64,000 nucleotides of DNA from Oxytricha trifallax (GCA_000711775.1 ARYC01017161.1:1-64000), one strand, 5' to 3'; counted from the first letter of the stretch, positions 22,549 through 35,600 are shown. Made by a program: numbers and translations. The notes: a model not told the origin generated them from the letters alone.

Positions 22549-22939
22549 CTTCATAATTGGACTGGAGGACTCGATCAACTCATACTTTGGAGTTAGAAAA
22601 AAATGGAATTTTGATAGAGTACATTAAAAAATAAATATATCATAGATTGAAAATATAAATTAGCATACATTGTCTAGAAATCCATTAAAGCGCAAAAGTA
22701 CCTTTATATATAAATCATTATATTTAAATAATATAATGTATAAAACTCTCATTGTTTTTTAACTAAAAAATATTCATAAACTTTAGTAAGTAAAGAGAGC
22801 GACTGTTTATTAAAGTTTCATTTCTGCAGTGGAACTCGGCAATTTGATGAAGATATCGAAGCAATACATTTATTTGGGGAAATTAAATAAATTAAAATTA
22901 AATTAATTAATTAAAAATTAATTTTAGTCATGTTTTTGG

Positions 22940-23220
22940 AAAATGTCTTCAAACCTAGTGTATATTATACACTCTGGATAGCACATTAAAACAGCGACAT
23001 TGATTGCTATTGCTAGAATGAATTTATGTTATCAATCAAGCGTAAAAAAACTTTTTTACTACTAAAATGAGAGAAATCAAAATCAGAAAATCTAACTCCT
23101 AAGAAGATTTAAGAACATTTTCGACTGAGAAGTCAAGCTAAAATTGTGATATCTATCGTAGGATCGATTTATATTCGAATTTTAATTTAATATATAAAAA
23201 ATCTAATTGTATTTCCTCAC
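22940..23220. repeat. Dispersed AT-rich repeat, copy A
   Basis: The segment shares an ordered series of short identical blocks with 37395-37720: TATACTCT.TGGATAG, TTGCTAGAAT, AGTC.AGCTAAAATTG and CGTAG.ATC.ATTTA.ATT. Similarity is roughly three quarters by eye. Parts also recur in the hairpin at 26670-26995 (AGAGAAATCAAAATCAG). It sits immediately downstream of an intact ORF and has no coding capacity. Confidence 0.55.
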
Positions 23221-23871
23221 TCAAATGTACTTGTTAAATATTGCTATTTTAGAGCTATGAGAAGAAGTGTTACTTTTATCTACCTTTAGAGTCTTAAGTG
23301 ATGCATTTGATTGTGTTTGAATTTTAAAAATTTCCTTGTTGTTAGCTTTCTTAACAGCTTAGCCCTCGGCTTGTCTGCGTTTAGTACCACAGAGTGAAGT
23401 GAATGAAACGAAGCTTCCTTATTCATATTTAGGATTGTAGTCTCTGTTCGCTCTCTTCGAGTAATTACTGGTAGAGGCTTAAAGTGCTGGCCCTTGATCA
23501 TTTCCTGTTTATTTAGTCTCCTCATTCTTCACTGACTCCTCTAATATACCACTCGAGTGATTTGAATCATTAGATACCATAAATAAAGGAGTTGGAGCTC
23601 CCTCACTAGGAGTGACTCCATGTCCTTTCATTTGAGGCAGTGACAAAGTCCCACAAGTACTCTCTTGGAGCTGGCTTTTTAATACCACTTCTGAAAAAGT
23701 TGGGCTTATGCCTGTTTCTAGGGATTTATAAGCTTTAGAGGAGCATTATTAGTGTACTTCCTCGACTTTAATTTGAATCTTTTCCTTAGTTGGAATGAAG
23801 ACGAGCTTTTAAATAATTTTGCCACTTCTTAATGAGTGATGTTTAAACTTTTCATTGATTTCTTCCGACAT
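23221..23871 (-). CDS. Intact hypothetical protein, Ser/Lys-rich
   Basis: One uninterrupted frame of 216 residues runs from ATG 23871 (MSEEINEKFKHHSLRSGK) to TGA 23223-23221, with several Gln-coded TAA codons. The protein is polar and largely disordered: IPTKEKIQIKVEEV, an S/T-rich centre (GVTPSEGAPTPLFMVSNDSN), then a basic C-terminal half (SKRANRDYNPKYEQG; GTKRRQAEGQAVKKANNK). Basic patches would suit nuclear localisation. There is no transmembrane segment or known domain. Its lack of interruption contrasts with most neighbours. Confidence 0.6.
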
Positions 23872-23999
23872 ATTAATTTTATCTTTCCCAGTTTCTTAAG
23901 TATTGTTATGAAAAAATTATAATCTTAATCTTTCATAGATTCCTTTCTTTATTTTAAATATGCAATATTTTATGCCTGATTAGAAATATCGATAATTCC

Positions 24000-24530
24000 T
24001 CTTTTACTATGTGAATCTCTGTTAAATGAGTAAGAATCTTGAAATCACACATAATAAATGAAGGTAAATTCTTTTTTATTACCTATTCAATATGAGTTGT
24101 TATGAAATTTAATATAAAAATATAGAATGCTTTGACTATATATTTGAGTATATTAATATGAAATAATTATTAAGAAAAATTATAATTTTAAATTTATAGT
24201 TTTTTATGTGCCATCATTTCTTGACTCAAGTCTTAAAAATAAGACTAGTTTTTTTATTAATTTATAAGGAATTGGAATTCTAAAAAATTAAAATATGTAT
24301 ATAGAAAATAAATTATTAATGTTTTTTAAAACTTTAAGATTTAATATCACATACCACATTATTTAGATATAGCTTAATTGATAATAACTAAATTCTTATT
24401 ATTAATAAATAAGAATACTTAAAACAAACCAACAATCGAATATCGTGATGAAGTTTTATTAGAGTTACTAATTAAAAGTGATTTATGTTATGATTTATGA
24501 AAGAGTAATTATTATTTTAATTTAGTTAAT
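24000..24530. other. AT-rich intergenic stretch
   Basis: More than 75% AT with no sustained reading frame on either strand and no obvious repeat partner in the window. It probably holds the 5' flanks of the divergent genes at 23871 (-) and 24533 (+). Confidence 0.5.
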
Positions 24531-24532
24531 TA

Positions 24533-24700
24533 ATGGAAAAAATTGATAAGCAGCAAAGCCTTAATCCCGTCATAGGAGGTGACCATGACGACAGCGTGGA
24601 CTGGGAAGATTTCATCTTAATATCAGGTAATATATTTTAATCATACTTTTTTAGTATTTAATTATTTTCTATAGGAGGTAAAAACGTGTTTTCATTTTGA
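24533..24700 (+). CDS. 39-residue spliced ORF
   Basis: ATG 24533 opens MEKIDKQQSLNPVIGGDHDD, then SVDWEDFILIS. A 48-bp GT-AG intron (24627-24674) joins to GGKNVFSF and TGA 24698-24700. The exons total exactly 40 codons. Coding-like sequence continues in other frames downstream (TNKLEAMQAFIFM; SRKVGGGLENIEFDQDVNID; SDRPNRNASKSNNDLK, to about 25050). The ORF may therefore be a true microprotein or the first segment of a larger gene, possibly the ORP beyond the 25065-27364 element. Confidence 0.4.
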
Positions 24701-25064
24701 ACCAATAAATTAGAAGCCATGCAAGCATTTATATTTATGACCATAATTTAGCAATTTTTTATCAAAAAAATCTAATCTGTAAATATAGAGGAGATTATAA
24801 CTTGTTTTAATGAAAGAAAACTAAAAACATAGTATTACCTTAGTCGCAAAGTAGGAGGTGGACTTGAGAACATAGAATTCGATTAGGATGTCAATATTGA
24901 TTACGAAAAGGCATGATTGATTGCTAGTTAAGCAGAGGATCAGTGTAAAATATACCAAAAACACTCTTGACTTGTCTGATAGACCGAATCGAAATGCTAG
25001 TAAGAGCAATAACGATCTCAAGGGAATTCAGTAACCAAATGCTTTCTAAATCTGTAAAAATAGA

Positions 25065-27364
25065 TGGGTGTTGACGTCCGTGCCTCCCACCACCGTCAGG
25101 GCCTCCCACCAACGTCATGGCCTCCCAGAGAGGGGGTGACGGCCGTGCCTCCCAGCAACGTCAGGGCATCCCAGCAAAAGTCAGGACCTCCCAGAAGCAT
25201 CATGGCCTCCCAAAAGTTAATATAATAAAGATAATAAAATCTTTTTATATAACTCAATTAAACTTTTGTTTTGTTCAAATTATAATAATTTTTAAATAAA
25301 AATTTCTTTATTAACACAAACTTAAAAAGACAACTAATATAATTTTAGTATTATTTTTCAAAAGTTAACTTTTCAAAAATCGATTTTATTAATAAATTAT
25401 TCTCATTTTTTAGAATGATCCAAATTTCCTTAATATTCAATTAAATTTTATTTTTAAGAACTCAAAATCATATCGAAGTATGATCAATATTTAGAATAGT
25501 GATATAATTATTTATAAATTTTAATTACAACATTATTTCTAAAAACGTTAGATTCTAAAATCGTTTTCTAATTTAGATCCTTATAGATAATGTAATTTTT
25601 ACACAGGTTTATCCTTTGAAAAATAGTATATTTTTACAATATCTATACTTTAAACCTTTTCATTTATTTGCTTACATTTACACATTACACTTAAAAATCT
25701 AATTGTTAGTATCTTCAATTTATAATAAAACAATTTAACATAGGAAATTTTAATATTTTCCTGAAACAAGTAATTATAATTTTAAAAATTATATTGTTAT
25801 ACAATAATTTTAAGTTTATATTCATTTATCATTTGTTTTAAAACTAACAATAATCTAAATACTTAACTAATTACTAAAATAATTAGCGTTAATCTCTCAA
25901 AAATTTCTATATTAACGATTTTTAATGAATATTTTTATTTTTGATCTCTTAAACATTAATAATATTTATCATCAATTAACATCCGAATTTTATAAATTTA
26001 TGGTACATATATTAATATATGCGTATTTTTTCAGGAAGTTGAAATATAGGTTTTTAGTTTGTACAATTTTAATGATGATTATTAAAGATTAGATAACTGA
26101 CTTTAGCAACAAAATATCATAGGAAATATATATATATATGCTAAATAATTGAAAGTTTATTGCGGTTACAGTTTCAAGTGAAACAGTAAATAGAAACTGA
26201 TAGTTTACAGTTTAAAAAGTAACTTATATTATACTTTAAATTATTGAAAATGAAAAATTCATAATACTAGTTCTTAAAATAATGAAAAAAGTTTAGTTAG
26301 TTGCTCTCAATATTACCATTTAATTAAGTTTAAATTCATATATCAATATATTTTATTTTACCTTAATTCGTTAATAATTTGTATAAACTATTAGTTAAAA
26401 TGTTAAATTATCATTCAATTAGATAAATATTTTATTTAGCAATATACTTTTTGTATACATTAATCATTATCCTAGGTTATTAATTATAAAAATATGCATT
26501 TATATTGTTTAGAAGATTTAACGAGACACTGTTATTTAAATATGTCCAAAAGTTAATTAATACTCTTTTGTAACACACTGCAGTTACCCAAATTCCAAAA
26601 AGAGTCTGAATAATACATAAATTAATACTAAAAAAAAAAAAATTAAAATAAAAATAATAATATTATAATTAATAATAAAATCGTGACAGTTAACTTTCTC
26701 GAAACCTAGACAATATGGTACTTGTTCGAAAGAGAAATCAAAATCAGATGGACTTTAATATTAGCGGTACCCCTCTATCGCATCCCTGAAGCGAGATAAC
26801 GAACTTTAATTTTGGCATTAAAATCAACCAAAAAATCACCCAAAATTAAAATCGTTTATCTCGCTCCAGAGATGCGATAGAGGGATACCGCCAATAGTAA
26901 AGTCCAGCTAATTTTGAATTCGCTATCAAACAAGTACCATATTGCCTAGGTTTCAAGAAAGTTAACTGCCACGAATTTTATTATTAAATATTTAATTATA
27001 AATTATTTTCCCAATCAAATGTATTCCTACAATAACAATACACCAATGTAATTTTTCTCTATTATTTGTTTGGTATTTGGGCACTAACCCTAATTTTAGG
27101 GAAAAAAAGTTGTTTTTTTAATAAAACTATAAAACTAATGATAAAAAAATTTTTAATTCTAAAATTTCTATAAAATTATCATTGTGTTATTGATTAAAAA
27201 AATGTGGGAGGCCATGACGTTGGTGGGAGGTCCTGATGTGACTGGGAGGTCCTGACTTTTGCTGGGAGGCCATAAAGCCCTTTGGGAGAACTTGACGATA
27301 CTGGGAGGCCCTGACGTTGGTGGGAGGCCCTGACAGTGGTGGGAGGCACGGACGTCAACACCCA
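25065..27364. mobile_element. 2.3-kb inverted-repeat element with 6-bp target duplication
   Basis: Ends are near-perfect inverted repeats over at least 53 bp, starting TGGGTGTTGACGTCCGTGCC. They are flanked by the direct repeat AATAGA (25059-25064 and 27365-27370). Just inside each end is an array of roughly 18-bp units based on CCTCCCA(C/G)CAACGTCAGG (25070-25215 and, inverted, 27190-27350). The interior is very AT-rich with no long ORF and holds a hairpin at 26670-26995. Long terminal repeats with tandem 18-19-mers and 6-bp duplications resemble Tetrahymena Tlr (Maverick-type) ends, so a non-autonomous relative is possible. It is treated as a fossil; no coding genes are left. The ends are similar enough to suggest modest age. 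Confidence 0.75.
26670..26995. repeat. Large imperfect hairpin (about 145-bp arms)
   Basis: The left arm (26670-26812) and right arm (26842-26995) are inverted copies at about 85-90% identity. They include CAGTTAACTTTCT.GAAACC, AATATGGTACTTGTT and CCTCTATCGCATC. The loop is about 30 bp. It lies inside the 2.3-kb element and shares short blocks with dispersed copies A and B. It looks like a foldback/MITE-like unit nested in a larger element. Confidence 0.7.
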
Positions 27365-27689
27365 AATAGATTATTTGTAAAAAATTCAAAATCTTTATAT
27401 TTTGATAGCTCAAAAATAGAAAATATATAAGAATTCATTCAAGCAATCATGAAGAATAAATTTTAGGTTTAGGTTGCTAATATATTTAAATAATCAAATA
27501 ATAAATTCATTCAAAATAGTATCATGCTATTTTAATGAAAAATAGCATGATTAATTATTTTTAAACTTCTTGTTAATATAGTTTCAATCATCAAAGGATG
27601 AAATTAAGATAATCGTAAGTATTAAGCTATTTTCATTAGTAAAGAAATCTAAGCTTATAAATTGTATGTTTAATAAAAAAAAATAGTAT

Positions 27690-29260
27690 CAAAGGACTAA
27701 GGTGATAATTCTAGATTAAAGGTAGCCGCAAAAGTTATTTATTTTGTCTTGGAAAGATAAGAAGTAAAAGTAGAATAGCATGAGGGGTAAAAGTATGCTA
27801 TTATCTTCAAATTAAAAAAAGGCTGCTGAAGAGGAAGCAAATGATTATGAGAGATTTTAGGCTGAATAGAGATTTATGTTTAATACCCTATTGTGGATTT
27901 TTTCACCTATAAAAAATTAATTTTAGGCAATAATCTCAAATTTCTTAATAGTTTAATGGCCCGCAGAATGTAAGCGATAGTAAAATTGATAATCTAAATA
28001 TTACTCATAAAAATTAAAGCTTTAATTGAATTTATAACGTTCTTTATCAGAATTAAAAACTATCGGCATTAGAGGAAGTCCCAGAGTAGAAATTTATTAT
28101 CCCTGAAGACAACGGAATTGACCAGAAAATTTGGTCGAAGTCTAAACTAATGACTCCTTACTCATTCATGAATTTAAAAGTTCTGCAGAATATTTACAGC
28201 GAGAGGCCCCTCCACCTACTTATGAGAGCTACAAATAAATCAAATTATCAAAAGGTAATATTTCATAAAACTCATTATCTTATTATAAAGGAAGTTTTGA
28301 TGCAAAGTAATGTTAAGCTTCAAATAACAGCACAAACCAAACATAAAATGTTGAAAGCAAAAAGGGTATTGTCAAGGACGTGCTATAAAAGGCAGCTACA
28401 AATGTATTTTCTGGTTAGAGTATTATTGGAATATTCCGCCAGTGAGAATTTTCGAACCTAGAAGTCTCCTTGAAAGAATTTGTGATTGGTATTACTTTAT
28501 TTTTCTTAAATAAGTTTAATATAAGTTTTGATAGTTTTCCTAAAATAAGCTGGCTTAATAGAAGACAAAAAAGAGAGATTCAAGCTGATATGGCATTTGC
28601 ATTATCTTGCCTATATTGCTTATTGAAATAGTAAAAACCTTTCAATCCACTATTAGGTGAAACCTTTCAAGCTTAAATTTATTTATTGAAGGAACTCGAA
28701 TATTCTATGAACATACAAGCCATCATCACCGATTGTAAAAATCTATCGTTTTAATAATTATCTAGAACAACTTTATGAGTTTTGGGGATTTTATGAACGA
28801 ATTTATTCCATTTTGCAACAATAACTTGATTATGAGAAAACGCTGATTTAACAAATAAGCCTGATGGCATGTTATGAGTCTATCAATTTTTGTAATAAAT
28901 TACAGCTGAGTTGAATTTACAAAAGAAAGAGGCAACTAAATTATCTGAGATCAAGGATATCTAGAAAGAGATTCAAATAATAGAACCGAATGTTATAATT
29001 TGAAGAAAAAAAAAGATTAACGATTGATCATAAAGAGTATCAATTTTGCTTTTTTATTACTATTTAAGATTCAGAGAAGACTTTCTTTGGCTTAAAATTG
29101 GAGTAATCATTCACAGTTCTAATTCAATAAAGGTATGAAAGAAAGCAAAGATAAGATGTTCAAAAATAAAAAGAAAAACAGGACAAGGCTAATAAAAGAA
29201 GTTCAACAAAGAAGAGATCATTCTTTAGTTGAATATGGGCCGTTACATAATACATAAAGC
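27690..29260 (+). CDS. Oxysterol-binding-protein-related protein (ORP), front part
   Basis: This is a lipid-transfer protein of membrane contact sites. Recognisable ORD motifs in order are FEPRSLLERICDWYY (lid region, about 28450), FNPLLGETFQ (signature, about 28640), EHTSHHH (family EQxSHHPP, about 28710) and FWGFYERI (about 28780). Upstream, FVLERQEVKVEQHEGQKYAI and an acidic helix suggest the end of a PH domain; an intron-like gap lies near 28256-28290. Downstream, basic helical sequence (KEKQDKANKRSSTKKRSFFS) ends about 29230. The C-terminal ORD half (GxVxVxxxG...EFKxRGW) was not found on this strand, so segments are missing or lie elsewhere. Several frame changes occur. Confidence 0.72.
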
Positions 29261-30530
29261 TATTTATAGACTGAATGCAAGCAAATCTTAATGTAAATTA
29301 ACTAATATTACGAGATTAGCTATTATTTTATGAAAGTATCCTGGCTAGAAGTTTTAAGATTTGATAAATTTTTGAAAGATATTTTAATATCTCAATAAAT
29401 AAAGGGTAAATCATAAAAATATAAAAATAGCTAATAATTATAGTTTTCATGAATCATTATAATTCAAACAATATTCGTTAATTTTAACTATTTCAAATTT
29501 TGCTTAAAATCATAAACTTATAGGTAAATATCAAATTTCATTTCAAAAATTATTCTCTTTTGAATGTATTTTTTCTGAATATGTTAAGAAAATAGTTAAA
29601 TTAAATTTAGCAGAGTGTCCATATGCTTAAAGAACCAAAAACTGACTTACAAATTCTTATATAATTTTAAGCCTAAAAAGTAATTGCTTTGGTCTTGAAT
29701 TAAATAAAATATAAGAATTGTATTTGCATCAAAATAATAACAACATCCATATGAAGAAGAAAATCAGAATTAAAAATAAGAAATAGTCTATTATATCAAC
29801 AGGTAAGCCTTATTTTATTTCACTTTATTTAATCTTGTAGAGAAAAGTTAAGTTACATTTTGTTATTAAAATATAAACTAAACAACTTAATATAATTTTA
29901 TGATTGGTATAGTTTCGCTCCAGTTTTCATAAACATATTTATATACCTTTATTCAAGCTTACTTTGAAGATGGAACTAGTTGAAGCATAAATATTAATAT
30001 TTGCAAACTTCTTAATGTAAGATCCAGAACCATTTTTAAAATATGAGTGAATTTAATCGATTTTATGAGTTCAAAGCTAAAATTGCCAACAAAATGAGAA
30101 AATATATATATATATGGGAAACGAAGGACCAAATAACATTACATTCCAGGATGGCCAGACTATTACATATTACTATCCAACAAGTAATTAAAAATTGAAA
30201 TAATGTTATGGGGAGAGAGAACTTTGAATATTGATGGAAATATGATATTTGAGGATAAAGAAAATGGTATAAAGGCAGTTATCATATTTAAGCATTTTTT
30301 TATCGGTATATTTAAATTTTTTGTCCCTATCAAATTGTTTTACTATTAATTTAGCATTAAAAGAATGATGGATATATAGGTAAATTCTATCATTACAAGC
30401 CTGAGTTGAATAAAGAATCATTTTGTTTAAAATACTATATTTTATAGAGATTTGTGACATTCAAGGTTCTTGGCTAGAAATTTTTTCTATAATAATATAA
30501 AATAAATTCTCCGAAAATAAAGAGGACTGG
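29260..30530. other. AT-rich region with a short + ORF at 30114
   Basis: It is mostly AT-rich and non-coding. At 30114 an ATG opens MGNEGPNNITFQDGQTITYY, read to a TGA near 30225. It is compact and coding-like but too short to assign, and could be a first exon or isolated germline segment. A (TA)n run precedes it. Confidence 0.3.
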
Positions 30531-30533
30531 AAA

Positions 30534-30719
30534 ATGAAAACTATGGAGCCTATGAAGCCTATACCTCTACCCAATCCACTACAATCTGATCCAAAATAAT
30601 TTAAATTATTAAAAATTACTTTGCTTAAAAGAGGATATGAGGCTTACGCGCAAACTTGGAAAACAAGATTAGAAATTCAATAAAGGTTTTACACATATTA
30701 AAAAATATTTAATTTATGA
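30534..30719 (+). CDS. 61-residue ORF
   Basis: An uninterrupted frame runs from ATG 30534 to TGA 30717-30719. The N-terminus is Pro/Met-rich (MKTMEPMKPIPLPNPLQSDP), followed by an amphipathic basic/aromatic helix (LLKRGYEAYAQTWKTRLEIQ). Composition is clearly protein-like relative to the flanks. It lies tail-to-tail with JMJD6 (stop at 30814). No family was recognised. Confidence 0.4.
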
Positions 30720-30813
30720 TTAAATAATGTAAGCTAAATTAATTAAATAAATAAATCTTAAATATTTTAGCTCGCTAATATTCATATATTTCCTTTTAAT
30801 CATTTAGATTAAC

Positions 30814-32440
30814 TCAATCTTTAATTAAAATCTATTTCTCTACCTCTGCTTCTCTTTCACAAGACTTTTCACTATCTAAACTGCTCTAATTTGAGGAATT
30901 TCTGCTAGTATTTTATTTTTTCAATTTATTTGCAGCTTCTTGTGAACGACTCGAAACTTTCGATGATCTCTTACTTTTGCTACTGTTCTTATCATTAGCA
31001 CCAGATCTTTAAGATGAGGATTTAGCTTATCTGCTGCTTGCTGAACTTGAGTTTGAGGAAGAAGAACTGCTCGAACTACTGCTAGAGCTGCTACTACCAG
31101 ATCTATTTCTCTTTTTTTATTTTTATCCTTGTCTGATCTCTCATCCCACATTACAAATCCATTTCTTTAATTTAATTCTAATGCTCGTTAGTAAAATTCT
31201 GTTTCATGTTTCTTCAAAAGTTTTAAACATTTACATGAAAGCTTTTTAAGACTCTATCTAGTATCAATCCATACTCTATCGAAATTCCCATGATTACAGT
31301 AATTTTGAGTTTTAGCTATTGTGTCATATAAATTCAATACTACATGCCACCACTATCCAGGAACAAAAATGCATTCTCCAGATTGTTGAATTCCTTCAAT
31401 AATTGTTAATTTTTGCCCTTCATATTTTTTTCAATCTGGGTAATATTAAATCAAAGTATTGAATAGCTTCGTCATCTTCATCTTTCGATATAAGATGTCT
31501 ACCTCTAACAAGCTTCTTAGTAATATCTGGCCCTTGAGCTATCAAAAGCCATCTCTTATGTCCCATTATGCTTGCATTCCATACAGTTGTATTTAAGGGA
31601 TCTTAATGTATCTCTGAACCTGATCTTTTTGGGCCTATCAAAAACCATCTATGAGGAGGCAAATCATCATCTTTTAAGAATGTAAACAGATTTTATCTAA
31701 AAATTTTTGGGACTTGTAATCCTTCATCATAACTTTAGCTTCTTTTTGATCTTCTAAAGATCTTTCGAATAAATAAAGAGGGCTATCATCCCTATTGTAA
31801 ATCATATATTCAATGTATTCCTTTAAAGAGACTTTTAGCTTTCTTCCAGAATAACTATCCCCTTTTTAAAATAGAGATGTAGGAAATTTCTATAACAAAT
31901 TTTTAACTTTCCATTCGTCTTTAGCTGCCCATTAATCGACAACTCCCTATATAATAACTGGACGACTACCTTTTTTATATTTTTCAATGAACTCCTCTAC
32001 AGATATTGAATCAACATGTACTCGCTCGATTATGTCCTTAAATAATGGATCCTCTCCTTTCAATATTTTATCACAAACCACATTTTGATTCTTATTGTAG
32101 CCATCTTCACACCACTCGTCTAAGTATAAACTAGTACGATGCTTGAGCTTAACTGCATTTATCTTTTCAATAAGATTTTCACTCATTCGACCCTTGAGTA
32201 AATCTTTGATATCTGTGATTCCCAAAACTTTTCTCACATATTCTATTTGAGGGACATCAATTTCTCTTTATAACTCCAGCGCTTTTAAGGAGTTTCTATA
32301 TTCTCTATCGCTTGAAATATCTGATGATATTGATGATGACTTTTTACTTGAAGTTTATTTTTCACTATTTGATCCTTAGGACTTTTGTGTATCGTCAGTG
32401 CTAGGACCATCTAATTATTTCGATAAATTTTGTCAGATTT
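30814..32440 (-). CDS. JMJD6-type JmjC dioxygenase
   Basis: This is an Fe(II)/2-oxoglutarate oxygenase of the JMJD6 family (lysyl hydroxylase and disputed arginine demethylase on splicing and histone proteins). Order on the minus strand: Ser-rich N-terminus (SKKSSSISSDISSDREYRNS), VKLKHRTSLYLDEWCEDGYN, GSRPVIIQGVVDQWAA, DDSPLYLFERSL, HRWFLIGPKRSGSEIHQDPL with the metal-binding HxD (H-Q-D), NTTVWNASIMGHKRWLLIA, the second His region IFVPGQWWHVVLNLYDTIAK, then a poly-Ser tail and basic C-terminus to TGA 30816-30814. The poly-Ser tract is also typical of JMJD6. Frame changes occur near 31700, 31430 and 31100; the exact start near 32440 is uncertain. Confidence 0.9.
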
Positions 32441-32678
32441 AGACTTTTGATGTTTATTAATTAACTTAGCCTATATTTTTTTAATTTATTAAGCAATTTT
32501 GCTAATACTAATTACCTCATATTAATAATATTAGTTTAAACTATAGGACATCAAGAGAGACTTTTTTTAATTAATTTTAACTGCTTGCTCAAACTCTAGT
32601 TTAAATATTCAATGAGGAAATTTCTACTATACAGACTTTAAAACAATTTAAATGTAAATATTTGATAATCAAATTTTC

Positions 32679-35600
32679 TCACTTAGTTCTAGATTTCTCA
32701 AATTTTTCAACTGGTAATTATTCACTATAAAGGTCTGGCAAACGATTCCAGGTTTTATCTTTTCTATCTTTGACGAAGTATGTGTGGTTATACACAAACT
32801 ACATCTAATCGTCTTCTGGATTGAATTTAAATAAAAATTTCTTATATATTAGAGAATTTTTCCTCAAAGTAAACTTGCTTGTGAAGTATATTATGCTTTT
32901 CCTGTTATCTTTGGGAAGAACAATATTTTGAGTAAACAGTTATTTTTATAAAATTTCTTTTATTTTTATATAAAATACCCATTATCTTCTAACAGGTCTT
33001 TGTTTCTCTTCAAGTCTATTCTTTTCAGAGCTAGCAGCTTTGATGTCTCCATTTTCAAGCGCTCTCTAGTCAGGTCTCCTTCTGGTATCTGTTGGAGGCA
33101 CAAATTTATGCATAAAAATTAGCGAAGTAATTCATCTGCAGGCCAAATTAAGTCAAGCCATACATGTACTCCCAATTCTTTGGATATGGATTTTTAGACC
33201 AAACGCAATCTCTTTGCCGGTTTTATTGTTAATAAGATAAAGCTTATCACTCCATTTACCTTCAATTCTGTAAGGTATTTCTTTTTTGGAACTAAATACA
33301 TCTCCATCAACTTTGAAAGCGCTTGATGCACTCCAACCTCTTTTGTGATATTCTAATTCGACATACTCTCCCTTATGATCTTTGTTAATGCATCTAATTT
33401 AACTTAACCCAACTATGTCTACATAGAGAGTACCCAGGATTAAATTATGAGCTCTTATTACTGGCTATTAAATTTCATAAATTTCTTTCCAAATAGTCAA
33501 CTCAATGTACAAAATAAGCAATGAAATATAGATGTGCAAGTTTAACTATAAATTCTATATTCCTGATATTTTTCTATAAAAGTGAATTAAATAAATAAAT
33601 TAATAATAAATAATCAAAAATGGAAATGCTGCAGCTGATGTAGCCTCTGTTCATTCAATAAATAAGTAAGTTACTAAAAACATATCTAACTTTTTATTTT
33701 TACAGGGGTCCCAGTTGAGTACAGTGGCAGTGGTGGAAGAAGCAAACTTCGCAGAGTGAGAGAGAAAAATAGACATTTGATGATTGTCAGTGACCTAGAG
33801 AATGACATGGACGGATATGATGAACATGAAACTGTTTTTTTGGATATACATTTTCTAAAGTACTAATACTATTTGTAATTACAACTATTTAATTTATAAT
33901 TTAAATTCACTTTTTTTCAAAAAAATCTTGATTGCTGAATAAAATTTAAGCTTTTCCAGTAAACTTTGATTTGGCTTTATTATTACTTCATATCTTAAAG
34001 CCACCTTAACCTTCACAATTAAAAGCAGTCACTGGTGGATGATGTGAAACTTGTTCAGCAATAAATTGAATTTTATCACTAAAAAATTCAAAAGTCTCTT
34101 CTAATAGAGGGTTGAAGGGTTTAGTTGAGTTTCTTTCAATGTTTGCCAATAAAGTTGGAGAATATACTCCTACATAAGCTAATCTTAGAATGAACTCTTT
34201 TTACTATATGGCTTATAACAGAATATCGGTATACTCTTAAGATGTTGCACATTTCTAAAGCAGATTTTAAGGGTTGTTGAAATAAACAGGCAATGATAGC
34301 TTAGAAACATCTTTCCCTAATGAATCCTTCGAAATTGTCCAAATACTAATCTTTGCTTTAGGATCTTTAAAATAGGGTAGAACATTTCTTTCAGGAGGGT
34401 CATTTTCTTCGAATTCTTTTAATTCTTTTGATTCTTCTACATTCTAGTCCCCATTTTAAAGTCTTGTTGACTTTCTGTAATTCATTCTTTAGGCACCACC
34501 TGTAACTAAAACTGATTCAGAAGGGAAAAAATCATTGGCATCATGGAAAACTTCGTCTAGGCCTTCTGTTACTACAACATCATCATTTGTATCGGAGTTT
34601 TGCTCTTTCAGTTCTTCTTACAGGTGAAGCTAATTTTGATTCATATCAAATACCTTTGATTTACCGTCTATCTTGGTATTAAAATTACTGACAGCTTAGA
34701 GTTGGCTTTCAACTTCGAAAGAATGAAACTCATCGTTTCTCATGCTTTTGTCCTTTCCAAATTTTAATTCCCCTGGTTAAAGCTTAACAGATTCTTTTCT
34801 GATGAACTCCATAAGATCTTACTAGATCTATTTTACAGCAATCTACTATACAATTTCGTAAAGTCTCTTGTTTGTCTTTGAAATAATTTCAAACAAACTT
34901 CCCTGAGCTCTCTTGATTTATTTTTAGGCTGCAATGATGTGATCTATTCGCTCTTTTTATCTCCTAACATCTTACTCATTTTGCAAGATTTTGATTTCTT
35001 TTTCAAATTCGATGAAAACTTTCTCGTTTGTCTCCATGGCTCTATTTAAGTCACTATTTCTGTCTTTAAGAATTTCAGATATTTCCACAAGTGTGTAAAT
35101 ACCTTTAAACTAATTACATAGGCAAATGGAATTAAATTTCAAAAAGGATTAAATTTCTAATCATAGCTATTTAAGAGTAATTTGTTTAGAAAAATCTTTA
35201 TTGATTATAAAAATAAGTAACTTTTTTGCTTTGAAGAAATATAAATACTGATTTTTTAAGATGAAATTATTAGCTAAATTAGATTTTCTTGATATTCTTA
35301 TTTATTCTTTTAACTATCCATATATTATTAAAGAGGTTTTAAGTTCTTGGACCTTCACTCTTGCGAGCCGATGAAATTTTACTTTAAGTTTAAGGTGTTT
35401 AGAAAAACATTTTAGTACTTTCTATGGTCGAAAAGCTGTTATTCTCCTTAAACCTTTCTGTTGTCTTATCCAAGATTTTTACCCAGTTAAAAAAATTAAA
35501 AATATTTTTATTTAAAATTTGAGTTATCTCTGTCCAATTAATTATCACATCTTAGATTAAGATATTTCCTTGTCGACTTAACTTTGAATCCCTTATTGTT

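Noticed and set aside
25117-27413. Short ORFs rich in Ser, Pro and Gln within the 18-bp repeat arrays
   Set aside because: They arise from translating the tandem repeats of the element's ends and have no independent support.
27690-33520. Plus-strand ORP front and minus-strand ORP rear as one gene with an inverted segment
   Set aside because: The minus strand carries its own PH, FNPLLEETFE and EQVSHHPP parts directly upstream, so it is a separate, near-complete ORP.
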